Assembly: GCA_951213105.1 (NCBI GenBank)
Contig: OX578149.1
Coordinates: 3,385,606-3,449,605 of the forward strand
Direction: 5' to 3'
DNA from: Amaurobius ferox
Lineage: Eukaryota; Arthropoda; Arachnida; Araneae; Amaurobiidae
Length of the DNA stretch: 64,000 nucleotides
How positions within the stretch are numbered: the stretch's first letter is position 1; each line of letters begins with the position of its first letter. This document shows positions 34,215 to 46,359 of this stretch, in pieces. The notes beneath the pieces were generated by a model. It was not told the DNA's origin. It did not search any database and saw nothing but the letters and a program-made list of their open reading frames with translations. The position numbers and the translations under genes are program-made.

Positions 34215-34980
34215 CTTAGCAAACCCCTCTGGTGTTCGATGCTGAATTTATATTAATCATCATCTAAGCTCTATCTATAGCCAATCCTATAAAATAAATG
34301 TTGCAAGGATATCTTGTGATCCCCCACTCCTCTGGAATTTAATTCTGAATTCATATCAATCATCATTTAAGTTCTATCTAAAATCTTGCGAAATAGATGT
34401 TTCAAGAAAAATTTTTGAATTGGAAGTGGAAATCTATAGTGAATTGATTGCTAAATCCATATCAGTCATTATCTAATCTATATATCTATAGTAGAGCCTG
34501 AGAAATAGTTGTTTCAAGGAAAATGGAAATTTTTGAATTTGAAGTAACATCTCTCCCCTCTTCACCACCACTGGAAGGGGAAATTCTTAGTGAGGCACTT
34601 TACCCTGTCCAGAATTTGGTGCTAAATCTATATCAGTCATTTTCTAAGCTTTATCTACAACCAAAGAAATAGATTTTTCAAGAATTTTTTTTTTTAACTG
34701 GATGTGGTAAAGAAACAGGAAGTAAATGTGTGAACTACACTACCTTCTCCTAAATTGGATACTAAATCTATATCCGTCATCATTTTTAAGCTCTATCTAG
34801 CTAATCTTGAGAGATAGATGTTTTAAGTAAAATGATATTTTTGAACTGGAAATAAGAAAAGACTGGAAGTGGAAATTCTTAGTGAACTTCCTCTTCTCCG
34901 GAATTTGATGCTGAATCTAAATCAGTCATCATCTCAGCTCTATCTATAGCACACCCTGAAAAATAGATGTTCAAAGGTAA
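34215..34980. repeat. Degenerate ~105-170-bp tandem array, about six units
   Basis: The phrase GAATTTATATTAATCATCAT and then CTAAGCTCTATCTA, or a variant, recurs near 34241, 34345, 34450, 34623, 34757 and 34910. Each copy is followed by (A)AATAGATGTTTCAAGG-like sequence and preceded by CCTCTCCGGAATTTGATGCT-like sequence. Units are diverged and of unequal length. Confidence 0.75.
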
Positions 34981-35279
34981 GTTTTTTTGTAAAAGCAATA
35001 ATATGACAAAATTTTTGCTACAAATAATAATTTCAAATCAAATATTTTATGTCCACAATAATAGCTCCTTTATATACAGTAAAGTATACAAGATGACATT
35101 GAAGTACTTTAATTGCAATTATTAATTGAATTTTACTTTGTTTAATTTTTTATAGTGTTTTAAATTAAAATTTTTTATTTGACCAATTTTGTCCAACTTT
35201 TTGCATTTGTTTGGCTCCAATTATCTGGCAACCCTGGTCAACATAACTTTCATGTTAATTGTTTAAAATTTTGTCCATC

Positions 35280-36115
35280 CTCATTTTTTTAACACTTTAT
35301 AACATCAAAAAAGTGTTCATGACTTTGTTCATTCTGTCTGTCTGTCCATTAGCACAATAACTGCCGTAAAAATGACTTTATCAAAATGAAATTTTAGTAT
35401 GTTTTCAGACGGTCTGTGGGACCTATGGGAATATAAATGAATAATATCACCCAATTAGTTTTTTATTGAACCCGGGTTGAAAAAATGAAATACATTGAAC
35501 CCTATGGGACCTAATTTTTCAAACATTTTTTAAGCAAATTTAAAATTCACAAATTGCTTCAGAAATTTTAGGAAATATTCAAATTATCCCATAAAATATA
35601 TAAAAAAAAAGTCAGTAAAATATGTTAGGTAGTTTTTTAAATAAAAATTATTTAATATAGGGAGAAAAACAAATTCAATTAAATTCTGACTCTTGCTATA
35701 TCCTCCAGAAAGAAAAAAGAGATATATTATTATATAATAAATATCTTTCTAAGAGTTTAATTATTTTATAAGAGAGATTTCACATTTTAAAATAAGTATG
35801 GTAGATAACAATCTTTCAAATTTTTAAATAAAATAAATTATTGTAGTATATTGTGATGAATGGAATGATTGGAAAAATGTTTATGAATGAAATGCTGCTT
35901 TTATATAGAGGCGATTTATATTTCGATGACGTCATTTGAATAAAGTTCATTTGTTTTCGATGAAGTTTTCATATATAATATAAATTAATGTAGTATTATG
36001 ATAATTTAAAAAATATTACCGAGGAATATATCACATTTTAGAGATGTTTATATAAAATTGCATTGAAGTTGGAAAGTGTTTCATAATCAATGCTTTATGC
36101 ATGATTGATCTTTCT
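35280..36115 (-). repeat. Dispersed repeat R3, copy 2 (inverted)
   Basis: Reverse-orientation relative of 3690-4960, shorter by ~400 bp. Matching blocks include GACTTTGTTCATTCTGTCTG, TAACTGCCGTAAAAATGACT, ACGGTCTGTGGGACCTATGG and GAAGTTGGAAAGTGTTTCAT. Homology extends ~35 bp beyond the presumed end, into the sequence that reads FHNQCFKHD next to the Penelope-like fragment in copy 1. Confidence 0.7.
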
Positions 36116-38429
36116 TGTTTAAATTATATACTGAAATTTTATCCAAATTTTTCTTTTTTAGATATATGTAAATAAAGAAATAAGTTTTAATTACAAACCA
36201 CGCTATTTTAAAATTATCTTCTGTTCTTAAATTAGCAAAGTGAATATTCACTACAAGTTATAGACACCAATGGTAATTAAATTCAGATGATGATTTCGAC
36301 AACGACTGTTGTAGAAGGCCATTAAAATTTAGCCATCATTCATGTTAATGATACTTGATGTCACTACTACTGCCTACATTTTAAGCACATTTCAAAGGTT
36401 CCTAAAACACATACATTTTTAACATAATAACCTACAAATTGTCAAAAAAATTTTCCCATGAAGTAGACCCTTCATAGTCTTTCTATGACTTGATAATTAG
36501 CACTTGAGTCGCAAAAAACATGCAATTTTTTATTTCAGTGCATGTACTAAATAACTTTTGCAATTTCAATAAGAACATATTAAAATGTGAATAAAAATGA
36601 GCATATTTAAATCCTGATACCTTGCAGTTCGGCCAATCCATGTAAAATGAGCAAATTAGCTGTGGCTGATATATCACGGATTTTAATGAAAATCAGTATT
36701 TAAGTAGGCCATGTATAGACAAATGCAAAATATTAGGTTTCAGAATTGCTTATTTTATTATTAATTAACATTCAAAGTTGGTGTTAGCACAGATGTGAAT
36801 TTTCTGAGTACTCAAAGTAGCCTATTTGTAACCTTATTTCTCAAAAAGTTATTAACACAAATTTAAAAATTTTATATTGTTACGTTCTTTGGAAAAAACT
36901 TTCTTAGAAAGTTCTAAATGAAATTTATTAAGCGCCACTGCTGAATCTGAGAGATATGACAAAAATTCAAGTTTTGTCAATTTGTCGCAGATTTCAAATT
37001 GCACTGGTAGCTCTAGGAATGAAAAGGCAATCTCGAAAATAATATATAATGAAAATCTATTTATAACAAACAGCTTGATGTAATGTAATAATTGTGCTTT
37101 CATTCCGGTGTGCTGTTTCAAAGGGTTTATTTATGGGGAGGTATTTATTTATTAACATTGAAGTTTATAATGGGTCATTATATATTATATACTATATGAA
37201 GTATAATAACATTCTGTTACAAACATGACATTTTGTGATCGAATTTTAACCCGATTCCTGATGTTTAATCGACTTGAAACTTTGTATACTTATATATTTT
37301 TAATGAGATTATATTCCTGATGACAATGCAATGTTTTATTAAATTTGAGTTGCCCTTCACTCCTCGAATTTTTATTTTGTGAATCAGAACAGTTTGACAA
37401 TTCTAAATTTTTATGGAAAAAGATTCTGATAATTCTCCCATACATGATGAAATGATGAAGATTTTATGTTAACAAAATATGAACAAAACAAAATGTTGGG
37501 TATATTTTATTGCAAGAGTTTTAAATGTTCATGGTAGTGATAATTACAAAGTTCAAATTTTAAAGAAAAAATTTTGACAGTTATGTGTTTTTCTATATAG
37601 AGAAAAGTGAAATATGCAACATTTCAAAATCTGAAATTGTGTCCAAATTGCCAAAGCCACAAAGCCAAGGTGGTACAGAAAGAGTAAAAGCATTTATGAC
37701 ATTTGAGTTTGATTTTACCAGCATCAATATAAAGTTAATCTTATTTTATGTGAAAACTATTACTGTCCCATCCATCCCTGGCTTAGGGATGGACAGGACA
37801 ATTTGAATTATTTTATGAAACCAAACTTATGATTTCTTTCCAAATATGTGATATTGTTTAACCAAATAATATTTAAATTTTAGCTGAATAACACATGTGT
37901 AAAATTAAATGTATATTTCTTAATTATACATTTAATTTTACACATACATGTTATATTGTCTTAATTGTATATTTTATAGAAATAAATATTTTGATAAAAA
38001 TGTCCCATCTCTCCTATTATAAACAGGAAATTTACGGAAGTGAACAACTAAGCACCTATGCAATGGATACTGGTTAAAATTGTATATTAAACTACTTCAA
38101 ATATTTGATACCCTATTTTTAAATTTTCTAAAGCTGTTTTTATATCACCAGTCTACTACTCCAAATCAAGAGAATAAGGATGGAATATTTGTAAGGACAA
38201 AGATATATAACTTATTGATAACAATGTCAGAAACACTTAATTTATGTAAAAGAGGAAAAATAAATTTCCTTTTAGTAATAAACCAATGTTTTTTGTACTT
38301 TTTATAATGAAATGACAGGAAAGTTTTGAAATATCCAAATGAACTGTTGGAACTGGGTTCCACAATATTGGATATAATTGCTTTATGAAATTCAAATGTT
38401 TTCTAATTATTATTATTATTATTTTTCAG
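36116..38429. other. Presumed intron of the sodium-channel gene
   Basis: AT-rich, no repeats of known type. It precedes the first recognised sodium-channel exon. I searched by eye for the S1 exon and did not find it. The branch-point/polypyrimidine region ends TTATTATTATTATTTTTCAG at 38429. Confidence 0.5.
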
Positions 38430-38558
38430 AATTTATTTCACTTTGATATACACCTTTGAGTCCATCATCAAAATGTTAGCCAGGGGATTTATTCTTGAAT
38501 CCTTCACATATCTCCGGGATCCTTGGAATTGGCTGGATTTTGTAGTTATTTCTTTAGC
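38430..38558 (+). CDS. para: Voltage-gated sodium channel exon, domain I S2-S3
   Basis: This 129-bp exon lies between a TTTTTCAG acceptor and a GTAAGT donor. It enters with the third base of a codon and leaves with two bases (GC). The 42 complete codons read [20 protein letters not shown], then [20 protein letters not shown] and SL. IYTFES...K and [14 protein letters not shown] are hallmark S2 and S3 segments of domain I in Nav channels; the S2 acidic residue, the RD and the S3 aspartate of WNWLDF are present. The protein conducts Na+ for action potentials in excitable membranes. Compared with Drosophila para it differs at several hydrophobic positions and in CPF to ESF after GFIL. The S1 exon before it was not found. 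Confidence 0.95.
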
Positions 38559-40651
38559 GTAAGTTTTTTTAAAGATACCTTCTATCTTATATTCATGCTC
38601 ATAACTGAGATTAATTTTATTTAGTGTTTTATTCAAGTTTCTCAAATCGAACCTAGCAAAACTGTTTCTGCTGAAAATATGTGTGTTACTGTTTTTCCAA
38701 TGCTCAATCACATATCAATCAATAATGTCAAATTACTATACATTACTGTAAAGCAAAAATCATTTTGCATAAATACAAATTGAGGCTGGATGATATCATG
38801 CATTTTAAATCCAGCACAACTATGAAGTGTAGATACACTAGATGGTACTCTAATATCACTCACATGTTGGTGTATTTATTAACTAAATACCCAATGTATT
38901 TTTGCTTCAGAAAAGAAATAGTTTGCTTGGTGCAAAGCTGAGGAAAAATGCCTGCTCTTCAATAACACCAATATTGTTGAGCTGAGACGTTGTAGGAATT
39001 AAGGTACAATTTGGTACTTGCATATTAGCTCAACCACACTAACGGACTTTTGTGATTTAATTGGTTGTTTACGTAATATAACCAATATTTATTTTTATGA
39101 AAGCAATCGATTCTGTCAAGAAAGTTTGCCAATGTGGTGGGGCTAATACGTAAGTATCCACAATTTAATGTAGCATCTTACAGAGGTTTGTGTGCAAACT
39201 CTGAATAATTGGAAGCTATATTTGAAGTTTATAATCTAAATGTATGTATTTTTATTAAGGATTGACCGAATATCCAGTTGATATTCAGTATTCTGGCTTT
39301 GGTCTGATTATTTACATATTCAACAACTGAATAGTGCATCATAAAATAAATCTTTAAAGAAAAATTTAATAAGTAATATTTATACATTTCATACCTACAT
39401 AGGGTGATAAATAATATATGGCTGAATATCTGATAATTCTAATTGTTAATTAAATTTGTTTCCACTGAACTTAAAAAAAAAATTTAATATAATAGCTGTT
39501 TTTTGCCGTATATGTTTTGAATATAATTTTTTCTACATATTTTTCAATCAAATTATGTACTGAATAGGTCTGATTTTTTGGCTGAAAATAGCCTAAGATT
39601 TCATTTTAATGCAACTTTAAGGAAGAAATAATTACTTTAAGGCAGAATGTTTAAACTTATTAAATTCAAAAAATAAAAGTCTTTATTTTCACTTCAAAGA
39701 TGTAAATACATATGCACAAGCCTGGGTGCTTTTAAGCGTGAAATACATAGAGAGACATGTGACAGGAGATACATAGGCAATTTATACCCAGCTAAATCAT
39801 GATCAAAATTTGCATTATAAATAATGGCTGAAAACTACAAGTGAAATGAAAAAACACAAAATATACAATTATCGCAGCGTATAGAATTAAAATTATTGAA
39901 ATAATATAAATCACAGATTTAGACGTTTAAATACGCAGACAAGGCTTTAACCTCCAAGGAATCAAAGATGAGACACTATGCAAAATTGAGATGTTTGACA
40001 ATATTTGCAAATGTTTGACAATGATGTTCTGGAGTTTTTGAGTGCTTGTGACTTGTTAATATATTGTGTTAATAGATGTAATTCAGGTTTATAGTTTCAA
40101 GTTACCTTTCAAGATAATAATATTACATTTTAGAACATGAAAAGTTCATCAGAATTGTCAAGTTTATAGCAAGTCATCAGTATTTCAAGTTTAGCCTGTT
40201 TCTTTATTTGTTCATAAATTTTCCGACCTTGAAAAACAAGTATTCACTGTAAATGCCACTGATCGGTGCAGACAGTTAATTTCTTGCTAACTTTGCAAGA
40301 AAGGTTTGTTTGTTTTATTACCACCAGATTAATGGATTGTACAATTCTTGGCAATAGTGGTAGTGCAAGAAGGTGCGAATTTAACCCCTTCATAGTTAGT
40401 GTCTTGCGAGATGACCACACTCACAGGACGAAACTTTTATAAAGTGAATGGCATCAACAGTCCAGGCATTTTCTGAAATCAAAGCTAACATACATTGAAA
40501 AAAAAAATCTGCTTTTCCTTACAATAAATGCACAGTTGTATAAATCGTGTACTTAATATTGCTGTCCATTCTCACAAATTGTTAAGATTGTACTTGAATG
40601 AAACGAGGCCAGTATAGGTTCAGTTTAAAAAACATAGATGGCACAGAAAAT
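38559..40651. other. Sodium-channel intron, first part: no embedded feature seen
   Basis: Begins with the GTAAGT donor. AT-rich and unremarkable up to the retroposon stack at 40.66 kb. The whole intron runs to 51835, about 13.3 kb. Confidence 0.5.
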
Positions 40652-40933
40652 CACTGGGAAGATGTTGTTGAAACCCAGACCGTTCAACCTACCAGAAAGG
40701 TGTAAGGTAACTGTTTGGACAACCGGAACCCAGTGGGGGAGGCATCCACAGGGACCGTACCCTCCTCTGTACCACTGTACTGGGAAGGTGTAGAAGGCCC
40801 AGACCACACGACCAACCCGAAGGTTTATGGTAGCTATTTGTGTGGCCGGGTACTGGGAAGGACCCAGACCGTCCGACTCGTCCTGAGGACTTGAGCATCT
40901 ATTTGGACGGCCGGGCGGGTACTGGGAAGGTGT
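40652..40933 (-). mobile_element. Three stacked SINE-family inserts at one target site
   Basis: ACTGGGAAG occurs four times (40653, 40779, 40852, 40921) and separates three inserts, all in minus orientation. First, 40662-40778: a 5'-truncated SINE with tail AACAACAT and body AGGGACCGTACCC. Second, 40788-40851: a hairpin unit with GGCCACAC/GTGTGGTC. Third, 40861-40920: a hairpin unit with GGCCGTCC/GGACGGTC. The repeat of the target sequence between the inserts indicates successive insertions into the same site or the duplicated site. It lies in the S3-S4 intron of the sodium-channel gene. Confidence 0.8.
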
Positions 40934-41890
40934 GTCCGAACTCCTGGGATGTCTCCTTCAATTTACAAATGGAGACAATTAATCTTTAGGGCTCAATGTC
41001 AGTGGCTGAAATAGGTAGCATTTCAACCAATCAAAGTATTCATGGGAATTTTAACTCTTCTCTCAGCTTATGTTATTCTCATTATTCCGATATATTTAAA
41101 TATCTATGGATATTTTGATATTTGTATGAGTTATATGAAAACATATGACGCTATTGTATGAAAAGAAGTATTGGGATGCAAAGACGTTGCCTGTAAAATA
41201 CTTTAGCGAGGGTGTGTGGCAACAATGAAATAATACATACATTTTAAATTCCCTGAATATTATCTCTACGACATCCAGTTTTTATAATGAACTTTTAAAT
41301 ACCTATACTTATTTATTACAAATTAAAATTGGCTTTCATTTTAAAATTTCTGCTCTTGTAGTAAAAAAGTCATGAAAAAATTTTAGATAATCTATTTCAT
41401 TTTATGCTGTTCTTTCTAGTTAATAACAGAAATCTTATAAATGATCATTATAATCATTCTGTCTACATGCTCCTATACTGTTTGGATTGATACCTTAATT
41501 GACAATGCCCGCCCTCCCAAAAAAAAAGAGGCTAATGATGCCACGAACAAAAAAAAATTGTATCACAGTTATTTTTCACAATGATTGAAACTATTAAGTC
41601 TTGTGATTATTGAGCCATAAATAAACCCTTTTATGCATGATTATGCCAAATTTTGTCCTATGCGGCCATGTTAAAGAAATATATAATTTCAAATAAAATT
41701 CAAAATTTTCACTCAAATTAAAAAAAAATTCCATTTAATTCGAGATTTTTTGATAACAAAGCCGGATATAAAGTTTTGTGAAAGTCCATTATTATTTGTG
41801 GCTGCTATCATGTACGCAAGAAATCGACCACAGGCAGATGAGCATTGCTCTAAAAATAGTCAAAACGTGTTTAGGAGGTCTTAAAATATA
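40934..41890. other. Intron sequence, no feature recognised
   Basis: AT-rich and unremarkable; no coding or repeat signal seen. Confidence 0.4.
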
Positions 41891-42386
41891 CAGAGTGATC
41901 CAAAAGTCCTTGACACATTTTAAAATTGAATATAAACTCAAGTAATTGCCGTACGATAGTCAGTTTGGACTAAAATGCTTTCCACGTTGAAAAGTTTTGG
42001 TTAAGCAAATAAAAAAATTTAGTTTCACACTTTGCCCATAGATGGCGCTGTACCTTAAAAATACCCAAAAAAGTATAAAAACTGAACTGTAATGATGGAT
42101 TTAGTTTCAAAGTACCAACCTACACAATGAGCTTTTTCAGTGGGAGTTGTCATTTTTTACTTCTCAGTGAAGGTGTCAAAACGAATCTGAAAAAGAAAAA
42201 CACATATATACCTACATTTGCGCAAGTGGCACCATCTATGGGCAAAGTTTGAAACTAAATTTTTTATTTGCTTAACCAAAACTTTTCAACGTGAAAAACA
42301 TTTTAGTCCAAACCTCACTATCTTACGGCAATTCCTTGAGTTTATATTCAATTTTAATATGTGTCAAGGACTTTTGGATCACCCTG
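41891..42386. mobile_element. 496-bp mariner-type foldback element, TA TSD
   Basis: TA occurs on both sides (41889-41890, 42387-42388). Ends are CAGAGTGATCCAAAAGTCCT and inverted CAGGGTGATCCAAAAGTCCT, a familiar mariner-type terminus. Inverted similarity runs ~155 bp inward on both sides (for example TTTGCCCATAGATGGCGC against GCACCATCTATGGGCAAA). No transposase. Confidence 0.88.
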
Positions 42387-42429
42387 TATATTTGCATCAA
42401 AATCTTGAAATCGAAAATTTTCGTGAAAA

Positions 42430-43000
42430 TGATACTTTCTTTATACTATAATCATTTCTTATGTAATTTTTCATTAGAAAATAATTTGCACAAATTTTAG
42501 TATGAACCGTTATCGAGATATTGCACTTTGTAAAATAAATTTATCAAAAAATCATATAATTAAAAAAGTTGTTACTATTGTAAAATAATTTTATTTTCAC
42601 ATGTAATATTGTGATAAATTTGTTAATATCATTCTCGTGGATCTAGTTTGTTCCATTCACGAGAGAAGATACTTTGTAATGGTTTTGTATTTTGACACCT
42701 AATAATATTTGTTAATAGTCATTATACATAAGAAAAAATGCCTGTATGTAAGCAATGCCTCTAACGCTTGGCGATAAATTTGGCAAAATTGGTGACTTAT
42801 TTAGAGAAATATTGCTAACTTGACGATATTTTGTCCCTGATTATCAAAAATATCGTTAAAATTGCAAAAATAACTCCCAAGTTAACTAAAATGATGCCAA
42901 CTAAAATATATTAATATATGGACTATATTGCTTATTGCTGATGCTATCCATATTGATAATTGTCAGTTTAGAATTGCGCAAAATATATGTTAATTGGGCA
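42430..43000 (+). repeat. R2 repeat, 3' part
   Basis: It shares GAACCGTTATCGAGATATTG, ATCATTCTCGTGGATCTAGT and TAACGCTTGGCGATAAATTT with R2 copies elsewhere. The start and the terminal CCCACATCAG are missing. Confidence 0.65.
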
Positions 43001-44281
43001 CTCCGAAACAGTTTAACATGTTGTCATTCGAAAAAATGCCAAACATATAATTGAACATTAAAAATATTGTGCTGTGGAGCTTATACATCATTTTATCTCT
43101 GTGAAATAAGTAAATTCTTTGCATTATGCAAAGAAAATAACTTACTACCATATAGAGATGTTATTCTATACTTTTCTGTGTTTATTTGAATCACAATTAA
43201 TATTAAGTGGAAAAAATGAATCTTTTTGTGGGATTCTTTAGAAAGTTGTTCTTTTAAAAATTTTCTTTATTCTTTAGAATCAAATATTTTTAATGTCTTA
43301 AATTTCTTTATTTTTAAGCACATTAGCGTCATTAATTAAATAATATTTTTTAACATACATGCGTTTCTAGATTATTTTTTAAGTTTTTAAATATATAAGT
43401 TAAAAGTAAGAGGTTTTCTCTCCTCTTCCATTCAACCTAAAAGTAAATAGGCCTCTGAAGTTCTTCGACTTAAAAAATCATACTAAATTTTATTTGATTT
43501 TTCTCTATTTGCTGAAAGATATTATAGTCATAGACTATGACAGACAGACACACAAGAGTTAATCAAAAATAGTTGATTCATTTTGAGAGATGCTCAAGAC
43601 ATATAAATCAATCAAACCCTTGAAGCTAAATTATTGAAACCACATAATAATTTCCAAGAACGTAAAAGGTAAGATATTTTAAATATATGGTGATTCCAGC
43701 CCAGAAATAAGTCAAACGCTATCAGTTGTCTCTGTTCAAGCCCCATTTTTGAAGAAGAATTTTCGTTCCCTGAGATCAACCTCAAACATATCCCAAACAG
43801 GAGGTATCGCAAACAGCCCAAGGGGTAATTTAACCAGTCTTGAATGCGGAAACCAGTTTTAAGCTAACCACAACATCCTTCTCCCTGGAAAGAAAGAACT
43901 AGGTGATTAACAACAGTCAATCAGAAAACAAGCATCCTTTGTAACCACCCCTGCTTTAAAAAGTCCAAAAATGACTAGCAGTGACACCTGTATTCGAAAA
44001 ATAGAAATCGAATCTAAAAAATATGAAAATTTTGAATTATATTGAAAATTTTGCTTTAAAAATAGAAGAAAACAATTTATACACTTCTAATTTTTTTTTA
44101 ACCATTCACAAAATCGTCTTCAATGAGGTGTGGAAACCGATAGTGATAATACTGGATAGTTATTTTTTTATTTAAACTTTTGTCAGAATTCAATTTTGTC
44201 ACAAAATCTATATTTCAAGATTTCTGACGTAATTACAAATATTTAGCCAAGTGCTTCACACATATAATTTATCATTCTTTT
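43001..44281. other. Intron sequence, no feature recognised
   Basis: AT-rich; small open frames on either strand show no family motif. Confidence 0.4.
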
Positions 44282-44299
44282 ATGTACATTATACCTGAA

Positions 44300-44353
44300 G
44301 GCCCAGGCCACTCGACTGGTCCTAAGGCTTGCAGCAGTTTTTTGAGTGGCCGG
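44300..44353 (-). mobile_element. 54-bp hairpin mini-retroposon with 18-bp TSD
   Basis: ATGTACATTATACCTGAA is found at 44282-44299 and 44354-44371. The 54-base insert reads on the minus strand CCGGCCACTC, an inner loop with AAGCCTTAGGACCAGTC, then GAGTGGCCTGGGCC. Stem GGCCACTC pairs perfectly with GAGTGGCC, whereas the other units have ACAC/GTGT or GTCC/GGAC at the same place. Confidence 0.85.
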
Positions 44354-44371
44354 ATGTACATTATACCTGAA

Positions 44372-44671
44372 TTTTGAAAACTTAACTACATATTAAGTAT
44401 TTGAAAACTAAATTTTCACAAAATACCATTGCGACTATCCTTTCGAAGTACACCCTTAAAGGTTTATATAAAAAGGAACTGATATATATTTTTTTTTCAA
44501 AAAAGCTTTTATTTCAGAGTTTTTATTTAAACTTAAAATCATGGAAACATTTTACGGATGCTTCAATAAAGTATCATTCATATGTCAAATAGCATGTATA
44601 TTCCTGCTTTTGATAATTCTTTTTGTACACAAAATAGTGAGCATTTTATGATATACCTCAAAACATAGATT
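44372..44671. other. Intron sequence, no feature recognised
   Basis: AT-rich spacer between the mini-retroposon and the LINE target site. A 63-codon open frame (44401-44592) has no family resemblance. Confidence 0.4.
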
Positions 44672-44683
44672 AAAGCAAATCCT

Positions 44684-44895
44684 GGAGACGATGTGGAATT
44701 CTTTTCTTTAGCGAGTTAGCGTTATCTTGATAAAAACTGGTGTTTAGTTTTTGTGAATTTGCAACTGTTTAGTTTTACGAAGTTGATTTGTTTATATTTT
44801 GTACGACCAGGGTCGTGTATTTACTTCAATTTTTCCTCTTGAGGAAAGCTGTGCTCATGACGTCGCTGAAGGAGTGACCAGCATGTAGCACTAGC
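44684..44895 (+). promoter_or_regulatory. LINE 5' leader, likely internal promoter region
   Basis: Region between the target duplication and the first plausible ORF1 start (ATG at 44896). In full-length I and Jockey elements this stretch carries an internal promoter. Function here is inferred from position only. Confidence 0.4.
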
Positions 44896-46177
44896 ATGGA
44901 TATGGACAACGTGGCCAATGTTGTAGATGTGGAAACGGCAGATTACCCTAGAAGAGACAACAGCATTACCACTGAATTATCTGATGAAGAAAAGGTAAAT
45001 CTTGGGCAAAAAATGGAGTTCAACTGTTTGGAATTATAATACGTGGGAAAAGTGGGAAGATAGTGGTTAATCACCCCCGAAAACTGAAAATAGAACTGGA
45101 AACCCATACGAAAGGAAGAAGAGTAAAAGAGCTAAGCATAACAAGAAACCAAAACATTATTATAACAACAGAAAATAAAGAGTGTGCAGTAAGTGTTTTA
45201 AAGATTTCTCAATTGTGCAGAATAGAAACAGAGACTAAACTTATTGAAAAACAATTACTTAGAGGGTTTCCAATTGGAATATCTAACCAAGAAATATACG
45301 ACGAATTAAAAGAAGAAGATATCCACTGCTTAAGAGTGACCAGATTCACGAAACCAGGCTCCCAAGAGCCAATAACGACAGTGTTAATCAGTGAAATAGG
45401 AAAGAAGGAAAGTGACACTGTGAATATATGTTGGATGAGAATTAGAGTTTCTCCTTTCATAGACTATCCTCGAATCTGCAAGAAATGCCTCAAATATGGC
45501 CATTTAATGCGGACATGTAGAGGAATAATAAAATGCCCCAAGTACGGAGAAAATCATGAACTAGAAGACTGTGTGACAGTTACTGCGAAGTGTTTCAGAT
45601 GTGGGGAGGCCTTGCCAACAGCAAAGGATGCAAAGAATATAAAAAGGAGATTAATATACATGAAATAGCCAAAAGAGACAAAATTCCCCTCAGAGAAGTT
45701 AGAGAAATCACCCGAAAGAAAACATTTGCTGAAATATTACAACCTCAGAACCAAGATAAAGAAGTGGAGAAAATAGAAGTCAAAGAGAAACCACAAGGAA
45801 TACTGGCGAAGGTAGAACAGCTGATAGAGATAGTAGAACAATTGCAAATTACTGTTGCTCTGCAAGACAACGAAATAAAAAGAATAAGCGCCCATATAGA
45901 GACCAAAAATAAAGAGCACAAGGAATTTGTGAGGATTTTAAAAAGCACTAACAGAGAACAAAAGGTGCACATTGCCGCAGCAAAAAAACTACACAAAACC
46001 CTAAAAACAATAGAAGATACCAAGGATTCAAATAATAAGGAACACAAGAAAAGGTCAGAAAGGGGGCACAAGCCCGGTCCTTTTGATTCAAGTGTTTCTA
46101 GCTGCTCTTCGTTGTCGGATCAAGTCTCTTTAGATCCCGGCTTTTCTGTGGACAGGAACTTTTCTGGTGTCAAGTAG
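44896..46177 (+). pseudogene. LINE ORF1 (gag-like, CCHC knuckles), frameshifted
   Basis: ORF1 proteins of I-type LINEs bind the element RNA. The first frame (44896-45039) encodes MDMDNVANVVDVETADYPRR and onward. Reading shifts to 45028-45668, which contains an RGKSGKIVVNHPRKLKIELE stretch, an RNA-binding-like middle domain, and knuckles: CKKCLKYGHLMRTC is a complete CX2CX4HX4C; CPKYGENHELEDC has Y for the second C; CFRCGE is cut off by a second shift near 45615. The frame 45590-46177 continues the third knuckle as KGCKEYKKEINIHEIAKR, then a lysine-rich, coiled-coil-like region (about residues 70-140 of that frame) and a serine-rich tail. At least two frameshifts. Confidence 0.85.
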
Positions 46178-46359
46178 TTTTTTATTTCCCGGATTCTTTT
46201 TTTTTTGCTTCGGTGCCTCGAAAAGTTTTCGAGAACTTCTTTTTCATTTCGGCTTTCGTATTTTTTGGGGAAGCCAGTTCCGCTCCTTCCGTGGGCATAA
46301 GTCTGCCTTTGGAAGCCCTTCTTTATTCCTCTCAACTTGATTCTCTTCAATTGGCTAAT

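Noticed and set aside
36852..37121. 89-codon open frame on the minus strand as a gene
   Set aside because: It begins MKQHTGMKAQLL but shows no recognised domain; likely chance open frame in AT-rich intron-like sequence.
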